DNA of 46,825 bases from positions 1 to 46,825 of the forward strand of contig NZ_JACESB010000020.1 of the NCBI RefSeq assembly GCF_013912005.1, read 5' to 3'. Shown piece after piece: positions 17,820 through 25,811 of the stretch. Both the position numbers and the translations under genes were made by a program. Each line of letters begins with the position of its first letter. Position 1 is the stretch's first letter. The notes beneath the pieces are model-generated. The model was not told the origin of the DNA and did not search any database. It was given only the letters and a program-made list of their open reading frames with translations. Origin of the DNA: Brevundimonas sp. GTDB taxonomy: Bacteria > Pseudomonadota > Alphaproteobacteria > Caulobacterales > Caulobacteraceae.

Positions 17820-19933
17820 CAGGTCATCCCCAGAAGCGTGTCGTACATGTCCTTCACCGCCTGGATGAGCCGGGCGGAGGCGTTGAAAGCCTGCTGGTAG
17901 GTGGTCATCAGCACCAGCTCCTCGTCGAGGTTCACCCCCTCGTGCGCCGTCTGGCGCGCGCTGGCCTCGGCGTAGAGAGCCTCCGCCGTTTCCTTGCGGT
18001 TCTCCGCCGCCGCCGCCCGTCCGCCGATCTCCCCCGACAGCTCCGCGGCGTAGCGCGACACCGAGATCGCGCCGCCGGCCGCCCCGCCCGCCGGCTGGAA
18101 CGACGCCGCCCGCTCCCCCGCGTCGGCCAGCAGCAGGGCCCCGCGTCCGTCGCCGGTGCTCAGCGCCGAGGCTCCCGGAGCCGCCGACAGGTTCAGCTGC
18201 GCCAGCGCCAGCCGCGACGGGCTCTGCCGGATGTCGGTGCGCAGGGCGAAGCCGTCGGCGCGCGAGGCGCGGACCCCGCCGCCGATCCCGAACAGCTCGG
18301 TCACCGAGACGCCCGACGGAACCTGGGTGGTGCGATCCTCCAGCACGGTCATCACCGGCGGCGGACTGCCGAAGCCGGTGAACGACAGCGTTCCGTCGGC
18401 GGCGAGGGCGAAGGTCCCGAAGCGGCCGACGCCGGTGGCCGGGTCGTTCAGGGCCGCCACCAGGTCCCCGACGGTTCCGCCCGCGGGAACCGCCACCTGC
18501 AGGTCGCGCAGGGTGGAGCCGCTCTCGCCGGTGAAGCGGAGGGTCAGGGTCTCGCCGGCGGTGAAGCCATGCGGCGAGGCGGCGGTCAGGCCGGTGTCGT
18601 AGATCGCCGGGCGGTCGGTGGTGATCAGGTCGTTGAGCCCGAAGTAGTGCGAGAAGCCGCGCCCGACCTTGGACGAGGGCGAGGCCGCATCGTCGGCGAT
18701 CACCACGCCGTTGGTCCCGGTGGCCGACAGCGTCAGCCGGCCGTCCGTGAAGCTGGCCGTCGCCGCCCCGCCCAGCTGGGCGTTCAGCACCGTGAGGAAG
18801 GTCGCCGGCGTGGCGGCCACCCCGTTGACGGTCATGGTCGCGCCGCTGAACACGATGTCGGCGCGCGCCTGGATCACGCCTGCGGGGTTGGTCACCGCCA
18901 CCGTGGTCTGGCCGCTGAAGCCGGCGATGGCGCTTTCGAACGTCTGGCCGACGTTGCGTCCGGTCAGGCTGGTCGGCGCCGGGACCGCGGAGTTGGCGTT
19001 GTGGGCGCGGTTGAGCTCGTCGGCCATGTGGCTGACCAGTTCCGCCAGGCGCTCGGCGGCCGCCGGCGCCTCCACGTCCCGCAGCTCCACCAGACCCTTG
19101 ATCTCGCCCGAGCTGATGTTGTCGAGCAGGGCGCGCTTCTGGCCGCCCGGCTCGGTGATCCAGATCTGGTTGAAGGCGGTCTCGCCCGTCACCGTGCCGG
19201 CCCGGTGGTACTCCAGCGTCGCCGCCCCCTGTCCCGCGAGGAGCGCGCCCGCCCCCGTGCGGATCGACACCCCGCCCACCGACCGGGGCGTCACCCGCAC
19301 GTCCATCAACTCGGCCAGCTGGCCGATCAGGGCCGACTGGGCGGTTTCGGCGCCGGAGGCGTCGCCGTTGACCACCGTGGCGCGGGCGATCTCGACGTTC
19401 AGCCCCTCGATCTGCTGGAGCAGGCTGTTGGCCTTCTCGACGGCGCTCTGGATGCGCCCGTCGGCGTCCTCGCGCACCGCCTGGATCTGCTTGCCGATGC
19501 GGCTCGCCTCGTCGAACAGGGACTGGGTGCGGAACAGGGCGTCCTGCCGCCGCGGCGACGAGGTCGGGTCCTCGGCGCTGGCGGCGAAGGCCGCGAACAC
19601 CGCGTCGACCTGGCCGAAGAAGCCGCTGTCGCCGCCGGGATCCCCGAACAGCGACTGGATCCGGTCGTAGAGCTCGTGCCGCACGCCCTGCCGCGCCGAC
19701 TCCGCGCCGGCGTTCAGGCTGGCGGCCTGCAGGAAGCGGTCGGTGGCGAGGCGGATGCGCGCCACCTCGACGCCGGAGCCGATGCCCTGGCTGACCAGGG
19801 TCTGCTGCTCCGCGATCTTGCGGACGTAGCCGGGGGTGTTGACGTTGGAGACGTTGTCCGAGACCACGCGCAGCTGGGTCTGGGCCGTCGTCAGTCCCGA
19901 CGTCGCCGTGTTCATGATCGCGTTCAGCGACAT
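17819..19933 (-). CDS. flgK: Flagellar hook-associated protein 1 (FlgK)
   Basis: 704 residues. The N-terminus MSLNAIMNTATSGLTTAQTQLRVVSDNVSNVNTPGYVRK is the rod/hook family motif, and the C-terminus ends in GVNLDEELVLMTTYQQAFNASARLIQAVKDMYDTLLGM, the FlgK signature. It forms the first junction layer between hook and filament. The gene is driven leftward from a sigma-54 promoter about 145 bases upstream and is followed by flgL. In Caulobacter the same unit was called flaN. Confidence 0.95.
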   Translation of the reverse strand: MSLNAIMNTATSGLTTAQTQLRVVSDNVSNVNTPGYVRKIAEQQTLVSQGIGSGVEVARIRLATDRFLQAASLNAGAESARQGVRHELYDRIQSLFGDPGGDSGFFGQVDAVFAAFAASAEDPTSSPRRQDALFRTQSLFDEASRIGKQIQAVREDADGRIQSAVEKANSLLQQIEGLNVEIARATVVNGDASGAETAQSALIGQLAELMDVRVTPRSVGGVSIRTGAGALLAGQGAATLEYHRAGTVTGETAFNQIWITEPGGQKRALLDNISSGEIKGLVELRDVEAPAAAERLAELVSHMADELNRAHNANSAVPAPTSLTGRNVGQTFESAIAGFSGQTTVAVTNPAGVIQARADIVFSGATMTVNGVAATPATFLTVLNAQLGGAATASFTDGRLTLSATGTNGVVIADDAASPSSKVGRGFSHYFGLNDLITTDRPAIYDTGLTAASPHGFTAGETLTLRFTGESGSTLRDLQVAVPAGGTVGDLVAALNDPATGVGRFGTFALAADGTLSFTGFGSPPPVMTVLEDRTTQVPSGVSVTELFGIGGGVRASRADGFALRTDIRQSPSRLALAQLNLSAAPGASALSTGDGRGALLLADAGERAASFQPAGGAAGGAISVSRYAAELSGEIGGRAAAAENRKETAEALYAEASARQTAHEGVNLDEELVLMTTYQQAFNASARLIQAVKDMYDTLLGMT

Positions 19934-19983
19934 TCGCGCACCTCCACAGCCTCGACGCCCGGCAATCCCTGCCAGCCGCCGCG

Positions 19984-19994
19984 CGCTTTTTGCC
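19984..19994 (-). promoter_or_regulatory. ftr-like (FlbD) element downstream of the flgK promoter
   Basis: The minus strand reads GGCAAAAAGCG, similar to the two elements at 20118 and 20138. It lies about 75 bases downstream of the predicted flgK transcription start, as reported for some ftr elements of Caulobacter flaN. The match to the published ftr consensus is from memory and should be treated as tentative. Confidence 0.45.
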
Positions 19995-20078
19995 CGGCCG
20001 CGCGGGGGCTGACGTCCGCCAACCCTCTGAAATCACGGGATTTCGTTTTCCGCACTCGGATCATGACCGGCAAGGCGC

Positions 20079-20093
20079 GCAAACGGCGGGCCA
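20079..20093 (-). promoter_or_regulatory. Sigma-54 promoter for flgK-flgL
   Basis: The minus strand reads TGGCCCGCCGTTTGC: GG and GC are separated by exactly 10 bases, as required for RpoN (-24/-12). Transcription would start near 20067, leaving a leader of about 130 bases before flgK. Confidence 0.75.
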
Positions 20094-20117
20094 GCCGCGA
20101 AAGGCCCTGCGGCGCCG

Positions 20118-20128
20118 GGCAAGATTCG
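20118..20128 (+). promoter_or_regulatory. ftr-like (FlbD) enhancer element 1
   Basis: GGCAAGATTCG, repeated 20 bases further on as GGCAAGAATCG. It lies about 125-135 bases upstream of the fliK start point and 50-60 bases upstream of the flgK start point, suitable for an enhancer shared by both sigma-54 promoters. It contains a GANTC methylation site (20123-20127). Confidence 0.55.
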
Positions 20129-20137
20129 TCGGCACGC

Positions 20138-20148
20138 GGCAAGAATCG
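20138..20148 (+). promoter_or_regulatory. ftr-like (FlbD) enhancer element 2
   Basis: GGCAAGAATCG, on the same helix face as element 1 (20-base period). It contains a GANTC site (20143-20147). FlbD is the NtrC-type activator that binds ftr sites in Caulobacter. Confidence 0.55.
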
Positions 20149-20199
20149 ACCGTGCCGCGCCGGGCGAGGCCGCCCAAGCCTCGACACGATACCGTGGAA

Positions 20200-20212
20200 A
20201 ATCAGCAACTTG
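20200..20212 (+). promoter_or_regulatory. IHF binding site between enhancer and fliK promoter
   Basis: AATCAGCAACTTG fits WATCARNNNNTTR at every position. It lies between the ftr-like pair and the sigma-54 promoter, where IHF bending would bring FlbD to the polymerase. Confidence 0.7.
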
Positions 20213-20228
20213 TCGGACGCGACCCGAT

Positions 20229-20243
20229 TGGCCCGGCTCTTGC
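20229..20243 (+). promoter_or_regulatory. Sigma-54 promoter for the hook operon fliK-flgD-flgE
   Basis: TGGCCCGGCTCTTGC has GG-N10-GC and close similarity to the TGGCAC-N5-TTGC consensus. Transcription would start near 20255, which makes the ATG at 20258 unlikely as a start and supports ATG 20315 for fliK. Confidence 0.8.
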
Positions 20244-20314
20244 GCCAGAGGGTCCGAATGTCCGGCGCAGCAGGCGCCACCGCCCCGTCGCTCCGGCGAC
20301 CCCGCCCTGGTCCC

Positions 20315-21331
20315 ATGTCCGCACAGATCCTCCTCTCCATGCTCGCGCCTGCGTCGACGGCGACCCCGCAAGGGTCGACGACGTCGGCCGCCGGCGAGTT
20401 CGAGGGCCTGCTCGCCGGCCTCGCCCGGGCCGGGGCCGGCGACGGGTCCGGGGCCGTCCCTGAACCCGAGGTCGAGGTCGCCGCGGACAAGGGTGTCCCG
20501 ACGGACGGAACAGCCGGCTATCTGACGCCGCCCCCGGTCGCGCCCCTGCTGGTCACGCCGGCCGACGCCTCCGCGGGCCTCCCGGCCGGAGCCGCCGACG
20601 ATACCGCCGATCCCGCCGTCCTCGCCGACGCGGCCGAGTCCGGATCCGCCGCCGCGCCGACGACCCCGGCGTCGAACCCGCCCGCGACCGCCGCCGCCCC
20701 CGCTCCGGCGGGCGTCGCGCCGCCGCCCGCCGAGGGCGATGCAGGCCCCGAGGCCGCCCTACCCGCGCCGGCGCCGGCGCCGGCGGCCAAGGCCGCGACC
20801 GCGCCCGCCGAGGGGCCGCCGCCCGCCGAGAGCGGCTCGGCCGGAAGCGACCCCGCCACGGCGGCGGCGCGCGAGGCCGCCCCCGCGAGCATGTCCCGGG
20901 CCGCGGTCGAGGCGACCGCCCAGATCGCCGCCCAGATCCTGCGCCGCCTCGACAGCCGTACCACCCGGTTCGAGATGGCCCTGCTGCCCGAGGAGCTGGG
21001 GCGCGTCGACGTGAAGCTCGACATCGATTCCGAGGGCCGTCTCGCGGCCCGCCTCGCCTTCGACAACCCCGCCGCGGCCGCCGACCTGCGCGGCCGCACG
21101 GACGAGCTGCGGCGCCAGCTCGAACAGGCCGGCTTCCACCTCGCCGACGACGCGTTCGAATTCGCCGACCGCGACAGCGGCTCCAGCGCCTTCGACCGCG
21201 GCGAGGATCCGCGCCGCGGCTCCGGGCGCGCCTTCACCGCCGCCGCCCGCCTGAACGCCGAGGCCGACGCGCCGGTCGCCCGCTGGACATCCCTCTCCCT
21301 CGCGCCTGCGGGCGTGGATCTGAAGGTCTGA
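20315..21331 (+). CDS. fliK: Flagellar hook-length control protein (FliK)
   Basis: 338 residues from ATG 20315, chosen because the sigma-54 start point lies at about 20255. The N-terminal two thirds are Ala/Pro-rich and disordered, as expected for the ruler part. The C-terminal Flg_hook domain covers about residues 205-290 (RFEMALLPEELGRVDVKLDIDSEGRL... ELRRQLEQAGFHL). It sets hook length and switches export from hook to filament proteins. First gene of the hook operon, four bases before flgD. Confidence 0.88.
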   Translation: MSAQILLSMLAPASTATPQGSTTSAAGEFEGLLAGLARAGAGDGSGAVPEPEVEVAADKGVPTDGTAGYLTPPPVAPLLVTPADASAGLPAGAADDTADPAVLADAAESGSAAAPTTPASNPPATAAAPAPAGVAPPPAEGDAGPEAALPAPAPAPAAKAATAPAEGPPPAESGSAGSDPATAAAREAAPASMSRAAVEATAQIAAQILRRLDSRTTRFEMALLPEELGRVDVKLDIDSEGRLAARLAFDNPAAAADLRGRTDELRRQLEQAGFHLADDAFEFADRDSGSSAFDRGEDPRRGSGRAFTAAARLNAEADAPVARWTSLSLAPAGVDLKV

Positions 21332-21335
21332 TCGC

Positions 21336-22019
21336 ATGGTCGACGCCGTCACCACCGCCAACAACGCGACCGGCCGCATCAACTCCGGTCAGACGATGCT
21401 GGCCTCGAACTTCGAGACCTTCCTCAGCCTGCTCACCGCCCAGCTGAAGAACCAGGACCCGCTGTCGCCGGTCGACTCCAACCAGTTCACCGCCCAGCTG
21501 ACCCAGATGGCCGGCGTTGAGCAGCAGCTGCTGACCAATGAGCTGCTGAAGGGCATGCTCGCCGCCCAGGGCGGCGGCCTCAGCGACGCCGCCGACTTCA
21601 TCGGCAAAGAGGCCACCGCCGCCTGGCCCGCCACCCGCTTCGAGGACGGCGCCGCCAGCTGGAGCTACGAGCTGGCCGGCAAGGCCGCCTCCGCCACCCT
21701 CCAGGTGCTCGACGGCTCCGGCAAGGTGGTCTGGCAGGGCGACGCCCCGGACAAGACCACCGGCGTGCACGACTTCACCTGGGACGGCGAGACCCTGACC
21801 GGCGGGAACGCCCAGGACGGCGAGGTCTACACGCTGAAGGTGGTGGCGAAGGACGCCGCCGGCGGCGACCTCGACGCCCAGGTCCTGACCCGCGGCCGCG
21901 TCACCGGCGTCGAGATGTACGACGGCGAGGTCTACCTGACCGTCGGCCCCTCGGTCCTCCCGCTGTCCTCCGTCATTGCGCTCGAGGAGGCCAAGGCCCC
22001 CTCCGGCGCCTCATCCTGA
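21336..22019 (+). CDS. flgD: Flagellar hook assembly (capping) protein FlgD
   Basis: 227 residues. The N-terminal segment NFETFLSLLTAQLKNQDPLSPVDSNQFTAQLTQMAGVEQQ is the FlgD signature; the C-terminal half has the FlgD immunoglobulin/Tudor-like fold region with LDGSGKVVWQG and TWDGETLTGG. It caps the growing hook and guides FlgE. Starts four bases after fliK and ends 20 bases before flgE. Confidence 0.95.
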   Translation: MVDAVTTANNATGRINSGQTMLASNFETFLSLLTAQLKNQDPLSPVDSNQFTAQLTQMAGVEQQLLTNELLKGMLAAQGGGLSDAADFIGKEATAAWPATRFEDGAASWSYELAGKAASATLQVLDGSGKVVWQGDAPDKTTGVHDFTWDGETLTGGNAQDGEVYTLKVVAKDAAGGDLDAQVLTRGRVTGVEMYDGEVYLTVGPSVLPLSSVIALEEAKAPSGASS

Positions 22020-22039
22020 TCTCGTAAGGAGCCCGCGCC

Positions 22040-23494
22040 ATGAGCATCAACAGCGCCCTTCTGGCCGGCGTGTCCGGCCTGACCGCCAACTCCGCCGCCC
22101 TCGCGGCCATCTCGCAGAACATCGCGAACGTGAACACCGTCGGCTACAAGCGGTCGGCGGCCGAGTTCTCGACCGTGATCAACAGCCAGGTCCAGGGCGC
22201 CGGCTACTCCGCCGGCGGCGTCCTGGCCAACGCCCGCCACTACACCAGCCAGGCCGGCCAGCTGCAGCGCACCACCCAGAACACCGACCTCGGCATCGCC
22301 GGCCAGGGCTTCTTCGTCGTCACCGAGAAGGCCGAGAACCTGCAGGTCACCGACGCCCGCCTCTTCACCCGCGCCGGGGCCTTCCGCGTCGACAGCCTCG
22401 GCTACCTGAAGAACACCTCGGGTCTCTACCTGCAGGGCTGGCCCGTCGACTCCGAGGGCAACATCACCACCGACCCCTCGGACCTGAACCGGCTGCGCAC
22501 CATCAACGTCGGCTCCGTCGGCGGCACCGCCGAGCCCACCACCCGCGTGCAGCTGAACGCCAACCTGCGCTCCAGCCAGGCGGTCTCGGCCGAGGCGACC
22601 GACGCCGCCGCCGTCCCGCCGGGCGCCAACGCCTACGACCCGGCCACCAACTCCATGGCCATGTGGGATCCGGACAGCGGCGCCGGCGTGAAGCCCGACT
22701 TCGAGCTGACCATCCCTGTCTCCGACTCCAAGGGCGGCCAGCGCACCATCGCCGTCTCCTTCCTGAAGAGCGCCACGCCGAACCAGTGGTACGCGGAAGT
22801 CCGCGCCATTCCGGCCTCCGACGTGGTCACCGGGGCCGGGCTGACCAACGGCCAGATCAAGACCGGCATCGTCGCCTTCACCCAGGACGGCCGCCTCGAC
22901 GTCGACGCCATGGCGGCCCTCGGCGCCAACGCCCTCTTCGCCGATCCGGCCGCAGCCAGCCTGACCTTCGCCTCCTCGGACTCCGCCGCGCCCGGCGCAG
23001 GCCAGGTCAACTGGGCGCCGGGCCTCGGCATCGACGACCAGGTGCTGACCTTCGACCTGACCGCGGGCGCCGGCGGCCTGACCCAGTACGACAGCGCCTC
23101 CGTCGTCCAGGCCGTGCTCACCAACGGCACCGCCTTCGGCAACCTGTCCGAGGTGAAGATCGACGAGACCGGCTTCGTCACCGCCATCTTCGACAACGGC
23201 GTGACCCGGCGCATCGCCCAGATCGCCATCGCCACCTTCCCGAGCCCGGACAATCTGCTCGAGGCCAGCGGCAACGCCTTCCGCGTCAGCCAGGGCTCCG
23301 GCACCTACAACCTTAAGACCGCCGGCTCCGGCGGCGCCGGCACCATCGGCTCGTCCCAGCTGGAGGCCTCGACCGTCGACCTGTCGGCCGAGTTCACCGG
23401 CCTGATCACCACCCAGCGGGCCTATTCGGCCTCTTCCAAGATCATCACCACGGCTGACGAGATGCTGGCCGAACTGATCAGCATCAAACGCTGA
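22040..23494 (+). CDS. flgE: Flagellar hook protein FlgE
   Basis: 484 residues with AAGGAG (22025-22030) in front. The N-terminus MSINSALLAGVSGLTANSAALAAISQNIANVNTVGYKRS is the rod/hook motif; GIAGQGFFVV and GWPVDSEG follow; the C-terminus ASTVDLSAEFTGLITTQRAYSASSKIITTADEMLAELI closes the D0 helices. It is the hook building block. Last gene of the hook operon; sciP starts 147 bases later under its own likely promoter. Confidence 0.95.
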   Translation: MSINSALLAGVSGLTANSAALAAISQNIANVNTVGYKRSAAEFSTVINSQVQGAGYSAGGVLANARHYTSQAGQLQRTTQNTDLGIAGQGFFVVTEKAENLQVTDARLFTRAGAFRVDSLGYLKNTSGLYLQGWPVDSEGNITTDPSDLNRLRTINVGSVGGTAEPTTRVQLNANLRSSQAVSAEATDAAAVPPGANAYDPATNSMAMWDPDSGAGVKPDFELTIPVSDSKGGQRTIAVSFLKSATPNQWYAEVRAIPASDVVTGAGLTNGQIKTGIVAFTQDGRLDVDAMAALGANALFADPAAASLTFASSDSAAPGAGQVNWAPGLGIDDQVLTFDLTAGAGGLTQYDSASVVQAVLTNGTAFGNLSEVKIDETGFVTAIFDNGVTRRIAQIAIATFPSPDNLLEASGNAFRVSQGSGTYNLKTAGSGGAGTIGSSQLEASTVDLSAEFTGLITTQRAYSASSKIITTADEMLAELISIKR

Positions 23495-23587
23495 TCGCCG
23501 ACAGATCACGACGCGATCCGATGAATCCTTCGTTGAGCAATGGGCCGGTGCACAGGCGGGCGGTTAGGCTTTCCTTCACCACGACGC

Positions 23588-23602
23588 TTAAACGGCCTTT
23601 AG
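23588..23602 (+). promoter_or_regulatory. Candidate CtrA box upstream of sciP
   Basis: TTAA-N7-TTAG, one base away from the TTAA-N7-TTAA CtrA consensus, 38 bases before the sciP start. A weaker TTAG-N7-TTCA lies at 23564-23578. In Caulobacter sciP is known to be activated by CtrA, which its product then restrains. Confidence 0.5.
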
Positions 23603-23640
23603 CGGGGTCTCGCTACCGTTCCGCTCTACGGTGGTGGTGA

Positions 23641-23940
23641 ATGAGGCATAAGCCCATGTTGCAAGAGCGACGTCTCAACAGTCGAGGCGAACAGTATGTG
23701 GTCGGTCCGACCGGCACGCCCCTGACCCTGCGCGATCTGCCGCCGGCGAACACCGACCGGTGGGTGATCCGCCGCAAGGCGGAGGTCGTGGCGGCCGTGC
23801 GCGGCGGCCTGATCAGCCTCGAGGACGCGCTCGAACGCTACCGCCTCACCGCCGAGGAATTCATCGCCTGGCAGAAGGCGATCGACAAATGGGGCATGCA
23901 GGGCCTGCGCACCACGCGGATCCAGCACTACCGCGGTTAA
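23641..23940 (+). CDS. sciP: CtrA inhibitor SciP (DUF1153)
   Basis: 99 residues; a start at ATG 23656 would give 94. The core YVVGPTGTPLTLRDLPPANTDRWVIRRKAEVVAAVRGGLISLEDALERYRLTAEEFIAWQKAIDKWGMQGLRTTRIQ is the DUF1153 helix-turn-helix. SciP binds CtrA at its promoters in swarmer cells and blocks RNA polymerase recruitment, linking the end of the flagellar cascade to cell-cycle control. The position right after flgE and the candidate CtrA box support this identity. Confidence 0.93.
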   Translation: MRHKPMLQERRLNSRGEQYVVGPTGTPLTLRDLPPANTDRWVIRRKAEVVAAVRGGLISLEDALERYRLTAEEFIAWQKAIDKWGMQGLRTTRIQHYRG

Positions 23941-23962
23941 GGTCCCTCCCCGACCGACGCCT

Positions 23963-24000
23963 GACGGCCGCCTCCCGACGGGGGGCGGCCGTCGTCGTTT
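23963..24000 (+). terminator. Terminator-like hairpin after sciP
   Basis: A 14-bp stem (23963-23976 with 23980-23993, one G-T pair) and a three-base loop, followed by GTCGTCGTTT. The T-tail is short but the stem is very stable, and it lies between sciP and mnmA. Confidence 0.65.
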
Positions 24001-24046
24001 CCGGCACGCCTCGAAATCGCGCGGCTTTGCCCCTAGATAGCGCGCC

Positions 24047-25249
24047 ATGACCCTCGCCGAGGACATCTGCCCGGTTCCGACCATCGCGCCCGCCGACACC
24101 GACGCGGCGATCGCCGCCGCGCGCGCCGCGGTCGGTCTGCCGGCGGGGACCCGGATCGTTGCGGCCATGTCGGGCGGCGTGGACTCCACCGTGGTCGCGG
24201 CCCTGCTGCACCGGGCTGGCTACGACGTCGTCGGCGTGACCCTGCAGCTCTACGACCACGGCCAGGCGCTGAAGAAGAAGGGCGCCTGCTGCGCCGGGCA
24301 GGACATCCACGACGCCCGCCTCGCGGCCGAGACGATCGGCATCCCGCACTATGTGCTGGACTACGAAAGCCGCTTCCGCGACGCCGTCATCGACCAGTTC
24401 GCCGACAGCTACCTGCGCGGCGAGACGCCGGTGCCGTGCATCCGCTGCAACCAGACGGTCAAGTTCCGCGACCTGCTCGACGTCGCCCGCGACCTCGGCG
24501 CCGGAGCCATGGCCACCGGGCACTATGTGCGCCGCGCCGTCACGCCGGACGGCCGCGTGCAGCTGCGCAAGGCGATCGACCCGTCGCGCGACCAGTCCTA
24601 CTTCCTCTTCGCCACCACGGCCGAACAGCTGGACTACCTGCGCTTCCCGCTCGCGGATCTGGAAAAGCCGCAGGTGCGCGGCGTCGCGCTGGACCTCGGC
24701 CTGCGCATCGCCGCCAAGCCGGACAGCCAGGACATCTGCTTCGTCCCCAACGGCGACTATCGCACCCTGATCGACCGGCTCCGCCCTGAAGGCCGGCAGG
24801 CCGGCGAGATCGTGCACATGGACGGCCGCGTGCTCGGTCAGCACGAGGGCGTCACCGACTACACCATCGGCCAGCGCCGCGGCCTGAACGTCGCCGTGGG
24901 CGAGCCCCTGTTCGTGACGAAGCTCGACCCGGTGAAGCGCCACGTCATCGTCGGCCCGCGCGAGGCCCTGCTCACCGCCTCGCTGGCGCTGGAGGAAACC
25001 AACTGGCTGGGCGACCAGCCCTCGCTCCAGGCCGCCGCCGCCGAAGGCGCGCCGGTGCTGGCCCGCGTGCGCTCGACCCGCGCCCCTTCCCCGGCCCGGC
25101 TGGCGCTCGCCGACGGCGCGGTGTCGGTCGTCTTCGACCGCGGCGAGGAAGGCGTGGCCCCCGGCCAGGCCTGCGCCCTCTACGACCCCGCCGACCCCGA
25201 CCGGCTGCTGGGCGGCGGCTTCATCCGCACGACCACCGCCGTTGGCTGA
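24047..25249 (+). CDS. mnmA: tRNA-specific 2-thiouridylase MnmA
   Basis: 400 residues. The PP-loop SGGVDS (42-47) binds ATP. Cys134 in [11 protein letters not shown] and Cys231 in SQDICFVP are the two catalytic cysteines. The C-terminal beta barrel follows ([20 protein letters not shown]). It makes 2-thiouridine at U34 of Lys, Glu and Gln tRNAs. An extra CCAGQD segment (81-86) is typical of alphaproteobacterial MnmA. The hemerythrin gene starts inside its last codons. Confidence 0.96.
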   Translation: MTLAEDICPVPTIAPADTDAAIAAARAAVGLPAGTRIVAAMSGGVDSTVVAALLHRAGYDVVGVTLQLYDHGQALKKKGACCAGQDIHDARLAAETIGIPHYVLDYESRFRDAVIDQFADSYLRGETPVPCIRCNQTVKFRDLLDVARDLGAGAMATGHYVRRAVTPDGRVQLRKAIDPSRDQSYFLFATTAEQLDYLRFPLADLEKPQVRGVALDLGLRIAAKPDSQDICFVPNGDYRTLIDRLRPEGRQAGEIVHMDGRVLGQHEGVTDYTIGQRRGLNVAVGEPLFVTKLDPVKRHVIVGPREALLTASLALEETNWLGDQPSLQAAAAEGAPVLARVRSTRAPSPARLALADGAVSVVFDRGEEGVAPGQACALYDPADPDRLLGGGFIRTTTAVG

Positions 25250-25811
25250 CCGCGCCGACCCGTCGGCGCTCGCCGCCCGCGCCGGCCTCCCGGCCGAGTT
25301 CTGCTGGCTGCGCGACGAACTGCCCCGCGAGCGCTGGACCGGCCTGCACGAGGTCGCCGGCCACTGGCTGCAGATGCACGCCGGCTTCCGCCATCACCAG
25401 GCGCACATGGACGCCCTCGTCGCCCGCTGGCGCGTCGACGGCGACCTCGCGGCCCTGCACCGCCAGCTGACCCCGGCGCTGCAGGCCTTCCTGCAGCACC
25501 TCGACGGCCACCACCGCATCGAGAGCGGCCACTACTTCCCGATCATGCGGACCGTGGAGCCGAAGATCGCCGCCGGCCTGGACCTGCTCGACCGCGACCA
25601 CGACGCCGTCCACGCCCATCTGGAGGCCCTGTTCCGGTCGGGGCTCGCCTTCCACCGGGCCGTCTCGGCGAACGCGCCCGACGCCCGCGACCACGCCGCC
25701 CGCCTCGCCGACGCCCTCGCCGCCGCGGGCCCGCCGCTGGCCCGCCACCTCGACGACGAGGAGGACATCGTCATCCCCCTGATCCAGCTGCGGGGGCTGC
25801 CGGGCGCCTAG
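25242..25811 (+). CDS. Hemerythrin HHE-domain protein
   Basis: 189 residues, start TTG 25242 overlapping the mnmA end by eight bases. The His/Glu/Asp ligands of a four-helix di-iron bundle are seen: [40 protein letters not shown] and [13 protein letters not shown]. Such proteins bind oxygen or nitric oxide or act in iron-sulfur repair. It is translationally coupled to mnmA, an enzyme that depends on sulfur transfer, but a joint role is inference. Its stop overlaps the convergent thioesterase stop. Confidence 0.9.
   Translation: MADRADPSALAARAGLPAEFCWLRDELPRERWTGLHEVAGHWLQMHAGFRHHQAHMDALVARWRVDGDLAALHRQLTPALQAFLQHLDGHHRIESGHYFPIMRTVEPKIAAGLDLLDRDHDAVHAHLEALFRSGLAFHRAVSANAPDARDHAARLADALAAAGPPLARHLDDEEDIVIPLIQLRGLPGA

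Larger units (their letters stand above)
19934..20314. other. Divergent flagellar control region (no gene)
   Basis: The 381 bases between flgK and fliK hold no supported gene. They contain two divergent sigma-54 promoters, three ftr-like elements and a perfect IHF consensus, listed separately. The order reads flgK, ftr-like, sigma-54 (minus), two ftr-like, IHF, sigma-54 (plus), fliK. This matches the Caulobacter flaN/flbG divergent control region in logic. Confidence 0.8.

Noticed and set aside
19962-19974. Possible third sigma-54 promoter (minus strand TGGCAGGGATTGC) close to flgK
   Set aside because: GG and GC are only 8 bases apart; sigma-54 needs 10, and a good promoter exists at 20079-20093.
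17942-20257. Plus-strand upstream extension of fliK across flgK
   Set aside because: The sigma-54 promoter lies at 20229-20243, and the extension is antisense to flgK with no conserved content.
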